From positions 1-64,000 of the forward strand of contig SVDM01000003.1 in assembly GCA_015058015.1 (NCBI GenBank): a DNA stretch of 64,000 nucleotides. Reading direction: 5' to 3'. Below the pieces are notes generated by a model. That model did no database searches. It saw only the letters and a list, made by a program, of their open reading frames with translations, and had not been told where the DNA came from. Positions 44,324-58,080 of the stretch are shown here, piece by piece. Position numbers and translations under genes: made by a program. How positions within the stretch are numbered: the first letter of the stretch is position 1; each line of letters starts with the position of its first letter. This DNA comes from Lachnospiraceae bacterium (lineage in GTDB: Bacteria > Bacillota > Clostridia > Lachnospirales > Lachnospiraceae).

Positions 44324-46831
44324 TTATTTTTTATATGTAATAAACAGATTGCCTGCCGATGCGAAGGATTTTCTCGCATCATCCAGACTAACCTTATAAG
44401 TCTTCCTCTCAGAGGGGCTTGCCAGTGTCACATTGTAAGGATCGTAGGCAATAATGAGAACCGCCTTGTCCCCCGGAGCTACCGCCAATACAGGGGCTCC
44501 CTCACTGATAAAGTTAAGAGCACAGTCCATACTGCATCCGCTAAGGTTAATTACCGGCACCTTCAGAGTATTCTTCAATACCTCCACCGGTGTCATACCC
44601 TGTGACATCATCTCCGAAACATCGGCTCTTATACCGATATTATCAAGCATCATCTGTACGCACACTTCATAACCCGTGTTGCCTGCTGCATCAAGTCCGT
44701 ATCCCGACAATTCTCTCTGTCGTGACTTATCACCCTTAATCCAGATACTCTGGCCTCCCGCATCAAGAACAACCCCTGATGCCTTGTCTGCAGCAGCTAT
44801 AGCCACTCCTGCCTCGGAAGAGATTGCCACAACCTTGCCTTCACCGTAGGCAAAGTATTTGTCCGTATAGGACACCTCAAAGGGTGAATCCATAGCGTCC
44901 CCTCTGGCCTTTACATATTCCGGCTCCACCTTTTCTATCTTCTCCGGAATATCAGCTGCATTGGCAAAGACATAGCCTCTTTGCTGCTTTAATGCGCCGA
45001 CATTTACATATCCCACCGAGTTACATATCTTATTATTCTCCTTCAGGTTAACAATGCTGTCGTCTATAGCTTCGGAGCCGTCTGCCTGGTTAATACGCTT
45101 TAGAACCACCTTGGCTCCTTCAATATAAGCCTTGCTTACAAGGAAAGACTTCTGGTCGTACTCTCTTACTCCGCCTTCCTCATTTCCTATAGTGATCTTG
45201 TTCATAAGGAACATACCGTTACCCACAGCATCCGCTCTGATATCCGAATCTCTGGCTGTACCGTATACAATATCAACCCCCATAAATCCTATGGGAGATA
45301 TCTTGGAGCCCTCCGGGGCTTTTATAACATAGCTTTTGCCGGAGTCCAAGTTCAAAACCTTAAGCTCTGTAATATCGTACTGTGACCTGCTGTTACTGAT
45401 TGCCACCAGGTGTCCGTCGTCAGACACCGTATAGATATCTTCGTTCAAATCCTTCTCAATTTGTGTTACGGACTTGTCTTTTAAGTTAACCTTATATAAG
45501 ACATTGTCATAGACAATATATAGTTCGTTATGATTATTAACGTAGATAATCTTGCCAATCATCTGAGATACTACTCTGTGGGGCTGGTTCATCTTAAAAA
45601 ATACTTCCTCAGTAACCTGCCTCATCTGGGAATTGTAATTAAATACCGCTATTCCCGTCTCTCCCTCATGTTCACCGGCATTCATATAACCTATAACCGC
45701 AAAATCAACATTACCTGATTCATCCACCTTGATAATCCTGATGGTATGGTCTTTATTGTTGGTACGATGGTCTTTTAAATCCCCCGTCATGTAACCAAAC
45801 ACCTTGGCTATCCTGCCTGTATGACTGTTATATGCAAAGAGTTCTCCGCTATCCACAAAGGCGCAGGCAGATCCTGACTCACTGGTCTTGCAGGGGCTTT
45901 CTTCTCCTGTTAAACCAAGAAGAATGGCACCGTCTTTTACCACCGGCTTAGATGCGTCGTATATCTGGTCTATATAACGGTTATAGTCTAAGAGGTAAAG
46001 CTTGCCATCAGTCTTTCTTACCCGGTAGTACTCCTCCACGTTATAGAAAGAAAGATTCTCTCCATCCTTAACCTGTATGATGTAATTGTTTTTTATTCCC
46101 GTAAAGGAAGAATTAATCTCACTGAAATTGTACTGAGGCTCTGAGTAATATGACACGTCCATGCTGGTCCAGGTGATATTGTCATAGCTTGAGCCTATAT
46201 TGGTCTTGGCCAGATTATTATTGTTAATATCCGTTCTGCTCTCAAGATAGTTAGAGATAGCAGTATCAGCATTTTTGTTAAAAGTAGTCTTATGGAAGTT
46301 CTTGGCGAAATCCAAAGCCTCTACATACTCTCTGTCTTCCGGATACATTATCCTTGTGGCGTAGGTATAATCACCCTTGGTTGTAGAAACCGTAAGCTTA
46401 AGGAAATACTCCTTGTTATCCTTTATCTTGGTGGATAGATCGATGGTTCCCCTAACAAAGGTTCCGTCATCCTTCAAATCCTCCACCATTCCGGAGTCAA
46501 TTACGCTACGACTTCTCATCTCCATAGCCTCGTATTTAACTACCTTGATGGTACTTTTGTATTTTTCAAATGCCAACTTCACAACGGAATCAGAGTTCAT
46601 AGGGTATACCCAGTTGCGGACGTAGCTTTCCTCCATCTCTCCTTTGTAACCCCTTATAATGTTGAAGTTCTCATCATTTTTCTCCATAAATAAAACAGGA
46701 AGGGATGCTTCATCGGTGTTGTATCTCTCAACACCACCCTCTCTGTTAATAATAAATCCTGTCACAAAAACCGTCAGGACAAATACTCCCACATAAGGCA
46801 AGATTTTTAATAGAATCTCACGTATCTTCAT
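44324..46831 (-). CDS. Large membrane-anchored protein with propeller-like middle and degenerate C39-like tail
   Basis: 835 residues from ATG 46831 (GGAG before it). N-terminal membrane anchor (~8-27), then an extracytoplasmic beta-rich region with repeated blades (e.g. GELFAYNSHTGRIAKVFGYM, IGKIIYVNNHNELYIVYD, DGHLVAISNSRSQYD). The last ~120 residues look like a C39-like cysteine peptidase: VCVQMMLDNIGI keeps the Cys, and GAPVLAVAPGDKAVLIIAYD corresponds to the His region, but the His is replaced (DKAV). I infer a non-catalytic binding or scaffold role in the wall. Same operon as the PBP gene. No named family recognised. Confidence 0.7.
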   Translation of the reverse strand: MKIREILLKILPYVGVFVLTVFVTGFIINREGGVERYNTDEASLPVLFMEKNDENFNIIRGYKGEMEESYVRNWVYPMNSDSVVKLAFEKYKSTIKVVKYEAMEMRSRSVIDSGMVEDLKDDGTFVRGTIDLSTKIKDNKEYFLKLTVSTTKGDYTYATRIMYPEDREYVEALDFAKNFHKTTFNKNADTAISNYLESRTDINNNNLAKTNIGSSYDNITWTSMDVSYYSEPQYNFSEINSSFTGIKNNYIIQVKDGENLSFYNVEEYYRVRKTDGKLYLLDYNRYIDQIYDASKPVVKDGAILLGLTGEESPCKTSESGSACAFVDSGELFAYNSHTGRIAKVFGYMTGDLKDHRTNNKDHTIRIIKVDESGNVDFAVIGYMNAGEHEGETGIAVFNYNSQMRQVTEEVFFKMNQPHRVVSQMIGKIIYVNNHNELYIVYDNVLYKVNLKDKSVTQIEKDLNEDIYTVSDDGHLVAISNSRSQYDITELKVLNLDSGKSYVIKAPEGSKISPIGFMGVDIVYGTARDSDIRADAVGNGMFLMNKITIGNEEGGVREYDQKSFLVSKAYIEGAKVVLKRINQADGSEAIDDSIVNLKENNKICNSVGYVNVGALKQQRGYVFANAADIPEKIEKVEPEYVKARGDAMDSPFEVSYTDKYFAYGEGKVVAISSEAGVAIAAADKASGVVLDAGGQSIWIKGDKSRQRELSGYGLDAAGNTGYEVCVQMMLDNIGIRADVSEMMSQGMTPVEVLKNTLKVPVINLSGCSMDCALNFISEGAPVLAVAPGDKAVLIIAYDPYNVTLASPSERKTYKVSLDDARKSFASAGNLFITYKK

Positions 46832-46838
46832 ATAATTC

Positions 46839-46887
46839 TCCAAAAAGAAAATATAGTCATAATGCTTTCACACCATGACTATATTTT
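46839..46887 (-). terminator. Terminator of the atp operon
   Basis: Minus strand: AAAATATAGTCAT (46887-46875) and its complement (46860-46848) form a 13-bp stem, followed by CTTTTTGG, which runs into the ribosome site of the next gene. Confidence 0.7.
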
Positions 46888-46932
46888 AAATCCTTTAGAA
46901 TAAAAGAACAATAATATTTACTTAATTTTCTT

Positions 46933-47340
46933 TTACTTTCCGCTCAAGCCGATTCTGACAAGAGCTTTCTTAAGAGCAACCTCTGCCCTGAGGACATCAA
47001 TTCCCTCTTCCTTTGTAGCAAGACGGGCCTCAGCACGCTCTTTGGCACGCTGTGCTCTGTCTACATCAATCTCGTCCGGCCATTCTGCAATCTCTGCGAG
47101 AACGGTAACGGAATCTCCGAGAACCTCAACAAATCCTGCATGAACAGCTGCTTTCTTGCCGCCCTGATCATCAGTTATGGTGAGTACACCCGGTTTGATG
47201 GCTGTAGTAAGAGGAATATGATTCTTATAGATACCTATATCACCTTCAGAAGCGGTAAACTCTACCATCTCTGCTTCACCCTCATAGAATACTCTATCGG
47301 GGCAAATGATTTTAATTTTAAAATTCTTCTCTTCAGCCAT
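46933..47340 (-). CDS. atpC: ATP synthase epsilon subunit
   Basis: 135 residues. N-terminal beta-sandwich (FYEGEAEMVEFTASEGDIGIYKNHIPLTTAIKPG in two stretches) and C-terminal helical pair (RAQRAKERAEARL...). Inhibitory central-stalk subunit. Last gene of the operon, 10 bp after atpD. Confidence 0.96.
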   Translation of the reverse strand: MAEEKNFKIKIICPDRVFYEGEAEMVEFTASEGDIGIYKNHIPLTTAIKPGVLTITDDQGGKKAAVHAGFVEVLGDSVTVLAEIAEWPDEIDVDRAQRAKERAEARLATKEEGIDVLRAEVALKKALVRIGLSGK

Positions 47341-47350
47341 ACGGTCACCC

Positions 47351-48760
<1,410 letters not shown>

Positions 48761-48794
48761 TCACTCCTTTATTAGTATAGTAATGCAAAAGCAA

Positions 48795-49649
48795 CTAACT
48801 GATTGCATCTGCACCTGCAATAATTTCTGTTAATTCCTGTGTAATAGATCCCTGACGGGCTCTGTTGTACTTCAGTTCCAGATCACTAATCATTTCTTCG
48901 GCATTGCTTGTAGCAGAATCCATGGCCTGCATACGAGCACCGTTTTCGCTGGCAACAGCCTCAATTAATGCTCCGTAGAAAAGACTTGTCAAATACTTGG
49001 GAATGATTTCATTAAGGGCCTCTTCTTCATTAGGCTCGTAATTCATCAAAAGATTTGACTTCTCATCTTCTTCGCCTGCCTCAAGCTCTACAGGAAGAAG
49101 CTTGAGCATTGTAGGCTGATGGCTAACCGTGTTCTTGAATGATGTATATGCGAGATAGATCTCACCGATCTCCCCGGTAGCGAACTGCTCTAAAACCGTT
49201 TTGCAAATCTCTGCAGCATCCTCATACAGGGGCTCTTCGATTACTTCACCGAAATCATGAGTAATGTTGTAGCCTCTTCTGGAAAGTGCATCGTATCCCT
49301 TCTTACCGATGGAATAAATCTCAAGGTCTTCTTTGTTAAGTCCGCTTTCTGTAACAAGCTTAACGATATTGGAGTTATAACCTCCTGCCAGACCTCTGTT
49401 GGAAGTAATGACAATAACTGCCTTCTTCTCAGACTCTCCTCCTTTGAGGTAGGGATGATCTATGTTGCCTGATTTGGCAAGCATAGAGCATACGGTTTTG
49501 TACATCATGTCGAAGTACGGTTTGGCATTCTCTGCACGAGTCTTAGACTTCTGCAGCTTAACGGTAGAAACAAGCTTCATGGCTTTGGTAATCTGCTGAG
49601 TACTTTGAATACTGCTTTTACGTCTTTTTATGTCCCTCATTGAGGCCAT
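48795..49649 (-). CDS. atpG: ATP synthase gamma subunit
   Basis: 284 residues. MASMRDIKRRKSSIQSTQQITKAMKLVSTVKLQ (in parts) is the conserved N-terminal helix; SNRGLAGGYN and the C-terminal MQAMDSATSNAEEMISDLEL / YNRARQGSITQELTEIIAGA are typical. Central rotating shaft. Confidence 0.97.
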   Translation of the reverse strand: MASMRDIKRRKSSIQSTQQITKAMKLVSTVKLQKSKTRAENAKPYFDMMYKTVCSMLAKSGNIDHPYLKGGESEKKAVIVITSNRGLAGGYNSNIVKLVTESGLNKEDLEIYSIGKKGYDALSRRGYNITHDFGEVIEEPLYEDAAEICKTVLEQFATGEIGEIYLAYTSFKNTVSHQPTMLKLLPVELEAGEEDEKSNLLMNYEPNEEEALNEIIPKYLTSLFYGALIEAVASENGARMQAMDSATSNAEEMISDLELKYNRARQGSITQELTEIIAGADAIS

Positions 49650-49676
49650 AATATCACCACTTTCTTAAAACTTTTT

Positions 49677-51215
<1,539 letters not shown>

Positions 51216-51233
51216 TCATTAAACCATCAGTAA

Positions 51234-51782
51234 TTATCCAAGCTGGATCTTGGTTAAATCCTTCGTAAGCTCATATAATCTTGTTCTGATGCTGCTGTCG
51301 ACTACCTTGTCGCCGATACGGATGACCATTCCGCCGATCAAATCCTTATCAACCTCGTAGTCGATCTCAAATTTTTCGTAATGGGTAGTCTCAAGTAATC
51401 TTTTCTCTACCTGGGCTTTTTGTGCATCTGTAAGTTCAACTGCACTGACAACAGATGCTACACCGATATTCTTGTATTCCTTAACACGGTCAATGAAATA
51501 ATCAAATATCTCCACCATGGCACTGTTACGGTCTTTCTCAACAATCATGTTGATAAGTCCAAGTAATTCTTTGCTGATTCTACCCTCGAAGATCTGACCC
51601 ATAACCTGAATCTTTTCTTCTTTACCAATCTTCGGGTGATTAAGCAGCTTTGTAAGCTCTTCATTATCTTGAAGAATTCCTTTCACTGCATCGACTTCCT
51701 CTACATAGGAATCAATCTTGTTCTCTTCAAGTGCGAGTTCAAACAAAGCATCACCATATGTTTTTGAAATCAGCTTAGCCAT
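51234..51782 (-). CDS. atpH: ATP synthase delta subunit
   Basis: 182 residues. YGDALFELALEE at the start, LLGLINMIVEKDR, and C-terminal DKDLIGGMVIRIGDKVVDSSIRTRL match OSCP/delta. Joins the stator to F1. Overlaps atpF by 13 bases. Confidence 0.96.
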   Translation of the reverse strand: MAKLISKTYGDALFELALEENKIDSYVEEVDAVKGILQDNEELTKLLNHPKIGKEEKIQVMGQIFEGRISKELLGLINMIVEKDRNSAMVEIFDYFIDRVKEYKNIGVASVVSAVELTDAQKAQVEKRLLETTHYEKFEIDYEVDKDLIGGMVIRIGDKVVDSSIRTRLYELTKDLTKIQLG

Positions 51783-52285
51783 GTTTTGTCACCCATTTCT
51801 TTCAATGTCTCTTCCACCAGTGAATCCTGGATGGTAGTATCTATTGAAGCAGAAACGACTTTGGCAGCCATTGCTGAAGCAATTGTAATCATCTCTTTCT
51901 TAACGTCATCAACTGCACGCTTCTTCTCAAGAGTTGCTTCTTCATTGGCACGAGCTATAATACGTGCTGCTTCCTCTTTAGCCTCTGCAATAATCTTCGC
52001 TTCATTAGCCAAAGCTTTCTTACGAGCCGCACTTAAAATCTCATCTGCTTCTTTATCGATTTCTTTAAGTTTTGCGTCATATTCTTCTCGCAACTGTTTA
52101 GCGCTTTCCTTGTCCGCTATTGCGCTGTCGATGTCGCTTTTGATCTTATCCTGACGTTTCTTTAAAAAGTCTCTTACCGGATTGAATAAAAGGTAAGATG
52201 CCAGAATGAACAAAACCAACACGGCAATCATAGTCAAAACGGAGTCTGCTAATAACTGCAAGTCGAGATCAAATAATCTACTCAA
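51770..52285 (-). CDS. atpF: ATP synthase b subunit
   Basis: 171 residues. One N-terminal membrane helix (~15-33, TMIAVLVLFILASYLLF) then a long charged coiled coil rich in Ala/Glu/Lys. Single b gene, so homodimeric peripheral stalk. Confidence 0.95.
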   Translation of the reverse strand: MSRLFDLDLQLLADSVLTMIAVLVLFILASYLLFNPVRDFLKKRQDKIKSDIDSAIADKESAKQLREEYDAKLKEIDKEADEILSAARKKALANEAKIIAEAKEEAARIIARANEEATLEKKRAVDDVKKEMITIASAMAAKVVSASIDTTIQDSLVEETLKEMGDKTWLS

Positions 52286-52344
52286 CGCTGCGCCTCCCTT
52301 CGTTTTATATTCTAATTAAACTAAACCTAACGAAAAGACGCTTC

Positions 52345-53411
<1,067 letters not shown>

Positions 53412-53466
53412 ATTTTCACCTCCCTTTTAGTTTGTTAATCATCGTAAAGTGCAATTATTGTGAATC

Positions 53467-53856
53467 CTAATTACCTTGTACTTTAAGAATAATTTTATGA
53501 GTAAACGGCTGAAGATAGGCCGCTACTTTCAGTGTCATAAGTCCCAAAAAACAGGGAACTATCGTTGCTTTGAAAAAGTACGCCAATAGCGCAAAAATAA
53601 TAAGCACAACTCCGTATCGTATCATGGAGTGTTTTTGTACATGTCCTCTGGCTCCGTCTCCCATATCCATGCCCGTAACAAGAGCCCATTCCATATGGGC
53701 TGCCATAAGAGCCGCACATACAATGCCAATCCAAAGTCCCATGGCGTAAGAAGCCTGGTCTTTCACCAAAAAAGCTCCCACTATCTGAAAGACAATACCG
53801 AATATAAATATCTCGAGAATGAGCTCCTTAAGGACGCTGCTCATCTTCTTTATCAT
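53467..53856 (-). CDS. atpI: AtpI-like membrane protein
   Basis: 129 residues, four hydrophobic segments, from ATG 53856 (AGGA 5 bases upstream; overlaps the AtpZ gene by 29 bases). Small AtpI-type proteins help c-ring assembly. The N-terminus MIKKMSSVLKELILEIFIFG and place before atpB support the call; sequence identity to AtpI is weak. Confidence 0.75.
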   Translation of the reverse strand: MIKKMSSVLKELILEIFIFGIVFQIVGAFLVKDQASYAMGLWIGIVCAALMAAHMEWALVTGMDMGDGARGHVQKHSMIRYGVVLIIFALLAYFFKATIVPCFLGLMTLKVAAYLQPFTHKIILKVQGN

Positions 53857-54085
53857 TCGTATCCTGCTCCTTCTTCTTGTCGTCCTTATATACGGACTTG
53901 GCAAGAATATAAACGTTTCGAAATCCCGCTAAGGCCCCTACAATAAAAAAAGGGACAGTGATAATCGGGGCAGATAATTTGTCTGCAACAAATATGCCCA
54001 AAAACATACATAAACCAATCGGAACTATCATGCTGATACCAAATTGTGTTATTAGCACAAGGGTCTTCTGTACATCTTTGTTCAT
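53828..54085 (-). CDS. AtpZ/AtpI-like small membrane protein
   Basis: 85 residues with two hydrophobic segments (ITQFGISMIVPIGLCMFLGIFVAD; PIITVPFFIVGALAGFRNVYIL in pieces) and a highly charged tail (KDDKKKEQDTNDKEDEQRP), the AtpZ form. First gene of the atp operon; AtpZ with AtpI can form a Mg/Ca transporter in related bacteria. Function by family. Confidence 0.8.
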   Translation of the reverse strand: MNKDVQKTLVLITQFGISMIVPIGLCMFLGIFVADKLSAPIITVPFFIVGALAGFRNVYILAKSVYKDDKKKEQDTNDKEDEQRP

Positions 54086-54128
54086 ATCCGACTACACAGT
54101 CCTTTCTTAACGCTAAGAGTTGCTACAA

Positions 54129-54157
54129 ATTATACCAAAATCGCTATATTTCGTCCA
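54129..54157 (-). promoter_or_regulatory. Promoter of the atp operon
   Basis: Minus strand: extended -10 TTGG-TATAAT (54134-54129) and weak -35 TGGACG (54157-54152), 17-bp spacer. About 44 bases before the AtpZ start. Confidence 0.65.
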
Positions 54158-54217
54158 CATGTTCAATACTATATGTAATATTTTACATGTTTTGAATTAT
54201 ATACGCAATATTCATAC

Positions 54218-55360
54218 TTATTTTTTCAAGAAATTCGGCAATTCAATATTGTTAAGGGTTCTAGAGGGCTTAACCGGTTCGGGAATCTTAATTCCCATGG
54301 GTTGCTCCGCCGGCTTTTCTGCCGGATTCTCCGTAGGTGCTACCGGTCTTGTCATGGCCTTCTCAACAGAAGATTCCATAGCCTTCTTCATGAAAGAAAG
54401 TTTGCTCTCATGAGGATTAAGGCCTGTAGCAATAAGAGTAACCTTAACAGCATCCTCCATATCTTCGCCCGGCATAGAGCCGAAGAATATGGAAGCATCT
54501 TCGCCTACAATTCCCTGAACATAGTCAGTCGCTTCTCCTGCCTCGATAAGACCCACATCACCTGTGTAGTTAATAATAACGTGGCTTGCGTGATCTAATG
54601 TAGTCTCGAGAAGCGGACTGTTGATAGCCATCTTAACGGCATCGATACACTTGTTGGCGCCTTTGGCCTCACCGATTCCGAAATGAGCCATTCCTTTATC
54701 TGTCATAACCGCCTTAACATCTGCAAAATCAAGATTAATAAGACCGGGTTTCATAATCAGGTCTGTTATTCCCGAAATACCCTGCTGGAGAACACTGTCT
54801 GCCATCTCCAACGCCTGTGGGAATGAAGTATTGCGGTCCGAAATTGCAAGAAGCTTGTCGTTGGGCACGATTATCAAAGTATCTACATACTTCTTAAGTT
54901 CTTCTATTCCGCCCTCGGCATTTCTCTTTCTGACGGTTCCTTCGTATTTGAAGGGTTTGGTAACTGCGCCTACCGTAAGGATTCCGGCGCTTTTGGCAAC
55001 CTCAGCGATAACAGGTGCTGCACCTGTTCCTGTTCCTCCGCCCATACCGCAGGTTATAAATACCATGTCTACGTCTTCCAAGGCTCTTACGATATCCTCT
55101 TTATTCTCTTCCGCAGCCGCTTTACCCACTTCAGGATTGGCTCCGGCGCCGAGACCTTTGGTAATGCTCTCCCCTATCTGCAGTATGTTGGCCGTCAGAC
55201 ATCTGTCCAACTGTTGTCTATCTGTGTTGACGCACAGATAATCAACCCCCGTAACATTCTGTGATATCATTCTGTCAACTGTATTGTTACCGGCTCCGCC
55301 AACACCGATAACAAGTATCTTTGCATTCGCTTTCTCGTTGGTTAATAAAATCTCAGGCAT
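54218..55360 (-). CDS. ftsZ: Cell division protein FtsZ
   Basis: 380 residues. KILVIGVGGAGNNTVDRM at the N-terminus, GTP loop GGGTGTGAAP near 106-115, NLDFADVKAVM synergy loop, and the C-terminal peptide IELPNFLKK after a Pro-rich linker. Tubulin-like ring former. No ftsA next to it; the following gene on the strand is atp, 132 bp away. Confidence 0.98.
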   Translation of the reverse strand: MPEILLTNEKANAKILVIGVGGAGNNTVDRMISQNVTGVDYLCVNTDRQQLDRCLTANILQIGESITKGLGAGANPEVGKAAAEENKEDIVRALEDVDMVFITCGMGGGTGTGAAPVIAEVAKSAGILTVGAVTKPFKYEGTVRKRNAEGGIEELKKYVDTLIIVPNDKLLAISDRNTSFPQALEMADSVLQQGISGITDLIMKPGLINLDFADVKAVMTDKGMAHFGIGEAKGANKCIDAVKMAINSPLLETTLDHASHVIINYTGDVGLIEAGEATDYVQGIVGEDASIFFGSMPGEDMEDAVKVTLIATGLNPHESKLSFMKKAMESSVEKAMTRPVAPTENPAEKPAEQPMGIKIPEPVKPSRTLNNIELPNFLKK

Positions 55361-55401
55361 ACTTCTTCTCCACTTCTTTAATAGTCTAGAATAGATTCAT
55401 C

Positions 55402-55887
55402 CTAAATGGTGAATTTAATTTCTCTTCCGGTGTGACTGTACTGATAGTATCTGACTCCCGCCGCATCAAGCATTCTCTTTGATGCCAGCGTAGAGGGTGT
55501 GTCCGAATACTTGTCACTGTCATAGACAATAGTCTTAATTCCCGCCTGAATGCAGGCCTTGGCGCATTCATTACAGGGGAACAATGTAACGTAGAGCTTG
55601 GAGCCTTCTAAGCTTCCCCCTCTGTAGTTAAGGATGGCATTAAGCTCACTGTGGGTTACATAAAAATATTTGTTATCGTAGGGTTCCCCGTCTCTGTTCC
55701 ATGGAAACTCATCATCGGAACATCCGATGGGGAATCCGTTATAACCCATGGACAATATCTTATTGTTGCTGTCTACTATACACGCACCCACCTGGGTGTT
55801 GGGATCTTTTGATCTCATGCTTGCAAGATATGCAACACTCATAAAATACTCATCCCAGGATAAATAGTCCTTACGTTTCTCACTCAT
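55402..55887 (-). CDS. Deoxycytidylate (dCMP) deaminase
   Basis: 161 residues from ATG 55887 (GGAGAAG upstream). Zinc deaminase: H-x-E as THSELNAIL and PCNECAKAC, plus NTQVGACIVD. The family makes dUMP for thymidylate synthesis. ComE-type (Firmicute) variant. Starts 31 bases after upp stops. Confidence 0.92.
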   Translation of the reverse strand: MSEKRKDYLSWDEYFMSVAYLASMRSKDPNTQVGACIVDSNNKILSMGYNGFPIGCSDDEFPWNRDGEPYDNKYFYVTHSELNAILNYRGGSLEGSKLYVTLFPCNECAKACIQAGIKTIVYDSDKYSDTPSTLASKRMLDAAGVRYYQYSHTGREIKFTI

Positions 55888-55918
55888 AGTTCTTCTCCAT
55901 TTAATCAATTTAATATTC

Positions 55919-56548
55919 CTATTTGGTTCCGAATATACGGTCTCCCGCGTCACCGAGACCGGGTACGATATATCCATGCTCGTTTAACTTCTCATCAAGA
56001 GCTCCCGCGTAGATATCCACATCAGGATGGTCCTCCTGCATTCTCTTGATACCTTCAGGTGCGGCAATAATGCACATAAAGTGAATATGCTTAACACCCT
56101 TATTCTTAAGCATTGTTATGGCTGCTGATGAAGATCCGCCTGTTGCAAGCATTGGATCTACAACAAACACCTCTCTCTCGGCACAGTCCGCCGGTAACTT
56201 GCAGTAGTACTCAACCGGGTTAAGAGTCTCCGGGTCTCTGTACAATCCGATATGACCAACTTTAGCTGCCGGTACAAGCTGAAGCATTCCGTCAACCATT
56301 CCCAGTCCTGCACGGAGAATAGGAACGATGGCAAGTTTCTTACCCTTAAGTTCCTTTACTACAGTCTTACATATAGGTGTCTCAATTTCTATATCTTCCA
56401 ACTGAAGATTCCTTGTAGCCTCAAAACACATAAGCATTGCAATCTCGCTTATCATGTCTCTGAAATCCTTCGAGCCGGTCTCCTTTCTTCTGATAAATCC
56501 TACCTTGTGCTGGATCAAAGGATGATCCATAATTTTAACCTCTGACAT
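55919..56548 (-). CDS. upp: Uracil phosphoribosyltransferase
   Basis: 209 residues, standard length. [25 protein letters not shown] (PRPP loop), [24 protein letters not shown]. Makes UMP from uracil and PRPP. Abuts the phosphatase gene (stop 56549). Confidence 0.96.
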   Translation of the reverse strand: MSEVKIMDHPLIQHKVGFIRRKETGSKDFRDMISEIAMLMCFEATRNLQLEDIEIETPICKTVVKELKGKKLAIVPILRAGLGMVDGMLQLVPAAKVGHIGLYRDPETLNPVEYYCKLPADCAEREVFVVDPMLATGGSSSAAITMLKNKGVKHIHFMCIIAAPEGIKRMQEDHPDVDIYAGALDEKLNEHGYIVPGLGDAGDRIFGTK

Positions 56549-57001
56549 CTAAATTTCCTCCCTATTCATCTTCTCAACCAATTCTTTAATCAGTTGTTCT
56601 ATTTCTTCGAAGCATTTGCCATACCCGGTTAAGGGACCGCCGTAGGGGTCAAGAACGTCCCCGTCTTCTCCCACCAGTTCCCTTAAGGTGTGAACATTTC
56701 TGCTTCTGTCAAAATCATCTGCAACTTTACGCCTCTGGGCAGCGTTCATGGCCACCACCAGAGTATCCTCTGTTATATCCTCTGCCAAAAGGGGCTCCGC
56801 CTGCATTCCCGTAACATCAATTCCCTGATTAATCATAATGGCCTCAGCCTTCTCATTAATAGGTTCCGGGAACAATACCACCAATCCTCTGGCCAGTATC
56901 TCTAAGTCGTCACCTTTATATTCTCTTTTCATTATCGCAGCAGCCATATGGGCTCTTGCGGTACCTGTTTCACACACAAAAATGATTCTGCTATATCCCA
57001 T
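56549..57001 (-). CDS. Low-molecular-weight protein phosphatase family (arginine or tyrosine)
   Basis: 150 residues from ATG 57001. P-loop C-ETGTA-R (FVCETGTARAHMA) fits CX5R, with the general-acid Asp in DPYGG. In the arginine phosphatase YwlE the second P-loop residue is Gly and the third Thr; here ETGTA has T in the third, favouring but not proving arginine specificity. Follows the sua5-type gene by 10 bases, the same neighbour as YwlE in Bacillus. Confidence 0.85.
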   Translation of the reverse strand: MGYSRIIFVCETGTARAHMAAAIMKREYKGDDLEILARGLVVLFPEPINEKAEAIMINQGIDVTGMQAEPLLAEDITEDTLVVAMNAAQRRKVADDFDRSRNVHTLRELVGEDGDVLDPYGGPLTGYGKCFEEIEQLIKELVEKMNREEI

Positions 57002-57011
57002 AATACACATC

Positions 57012-58049
57012 CTATAGACGGATAATCTTGTATCCCGCGGCCTTAAGCAGCCTGTTCATTATTGCATATCCCGCCTCGTCTTCCTCGAAGCATTCGGAAT
57101 AAATCATATCCGCTCCATCCTCATCGAACTCTCTCAAAACCTTGTAAAGATTTCTTGCAACTTCGCGGTAATCCGATCTCTTGCCCACCGTTCTTACTAT
57201 ATCGCTTCGGTAAGCCTCTTTATTCTCGTCGGTGGATAATACGGCGGATTTCTTGCCTTCGCCCCGAAGGGTGGCCACCTTATCATTGATGTAGCCTACC
57301 ACCTTGTCATTATCCCCGGCCACTATCACAAGCTCCGCCTTGGGAGCGTAGTGTCGATATCTCATCCCCGGTGCCTTGGGTCTTGTACCCTCCGCCGGCT
57401 TAGATAGAATCCCCGGATCCATCCTCACTTCACCGATAACAGCGGATATCTCCCTGAGGGATATCCTTCCCGGCCTTAAGATCATGGGAATCTCCTCTGT
57501 AAAATCCACAATGGTGGACTCGATTCCAATCTCCACTTCTCCGTCGTCCACAATCATATCTATGGTTCCCGCCAAATCCTCTGCCACATGAGCCGCAGAG
57601 GTGGGGCTGGGTCTTCCGGAAGTGTTGGCGCTGGGAGCTGCTATAAATCCGCCTCCCGCTCTTATTATGTCAAGAGCCGCCTTGTTATCAGGCATCCTTA
57701 CAGCCACACTGTCAAGGCCTCCTGTTGTGCCATAGGGCACTATATCTTTCTTGTGAAATATCATAGTCAAAGGTCCCGGCCACATGGCATCCGCCAGTTT
57801 CTTCGCCTTATCGGGAACCTCTGTTACTATCTCATACAAGCTTTCAATATCGGCTATATGAACAATCAACGGGTTGTCCGAAGGTCTGCCCTTGGCGGCA
57901 TATATCTTGGCTGCTGCCGCTTCATCCAGGGCATCTGCCCCCAGTCCGTATACCGTCTCGGTGGGAAATGCCACCAAACCCCCGGCTTTCAGGATCCCCC
58001 CGGCTTCTTTCACCGCTTCGGGAGAGTAAGCCTTCGTAATTGTATTCAT
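57012..58049 (-). CDS. L-threonylcarbamoyladenylate synthase with Sua5 domain
   Basis: 345 residues. YrdC part: GGLVAFPTETVYGLGADA, KGRPSDNPLIVHI, APSANTSGRPSPTSA, then a 110-residue C-terminal Sua5 domain after PGMRYRHYAP. Makes the t6A precursor for tRNAs decoding ANN codons. Confidence 0.95.
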   Translation of the reverse strand: MNTITKAYSPEAVKEAGGILKAGGLVAFPTETVYGLGADALDEAAAAKIYAAKGRPSDNPLIVHIADIESLYEIVTEVPDKAKKLADAMWPGPLTMIFHKKDIVPYGTTGGLDSVAVRMPDNKAALDIIRAGGGFIAAPSANTSGRPSPTSAAHVAEDLAGTIDMIVDDGEVEIGIESTIVDFTEEIPMILRPGRISLREISAVIGEVRMDPGILSKPAEGTRPKAPGMRYRHYAPKAELVIVAGDNDKVVGYINDKVATLRGEGKKSAVLSTDENKEAYRSDIVRTVGKRSDYREVARNLYKVLREFDEDGADMIYSECFEEDEAGYAIMNRLLKAAGYKIIRL

Positions 58050-58080
58050 CTAATCACCAAATTTTAAAATATTAGCACAT

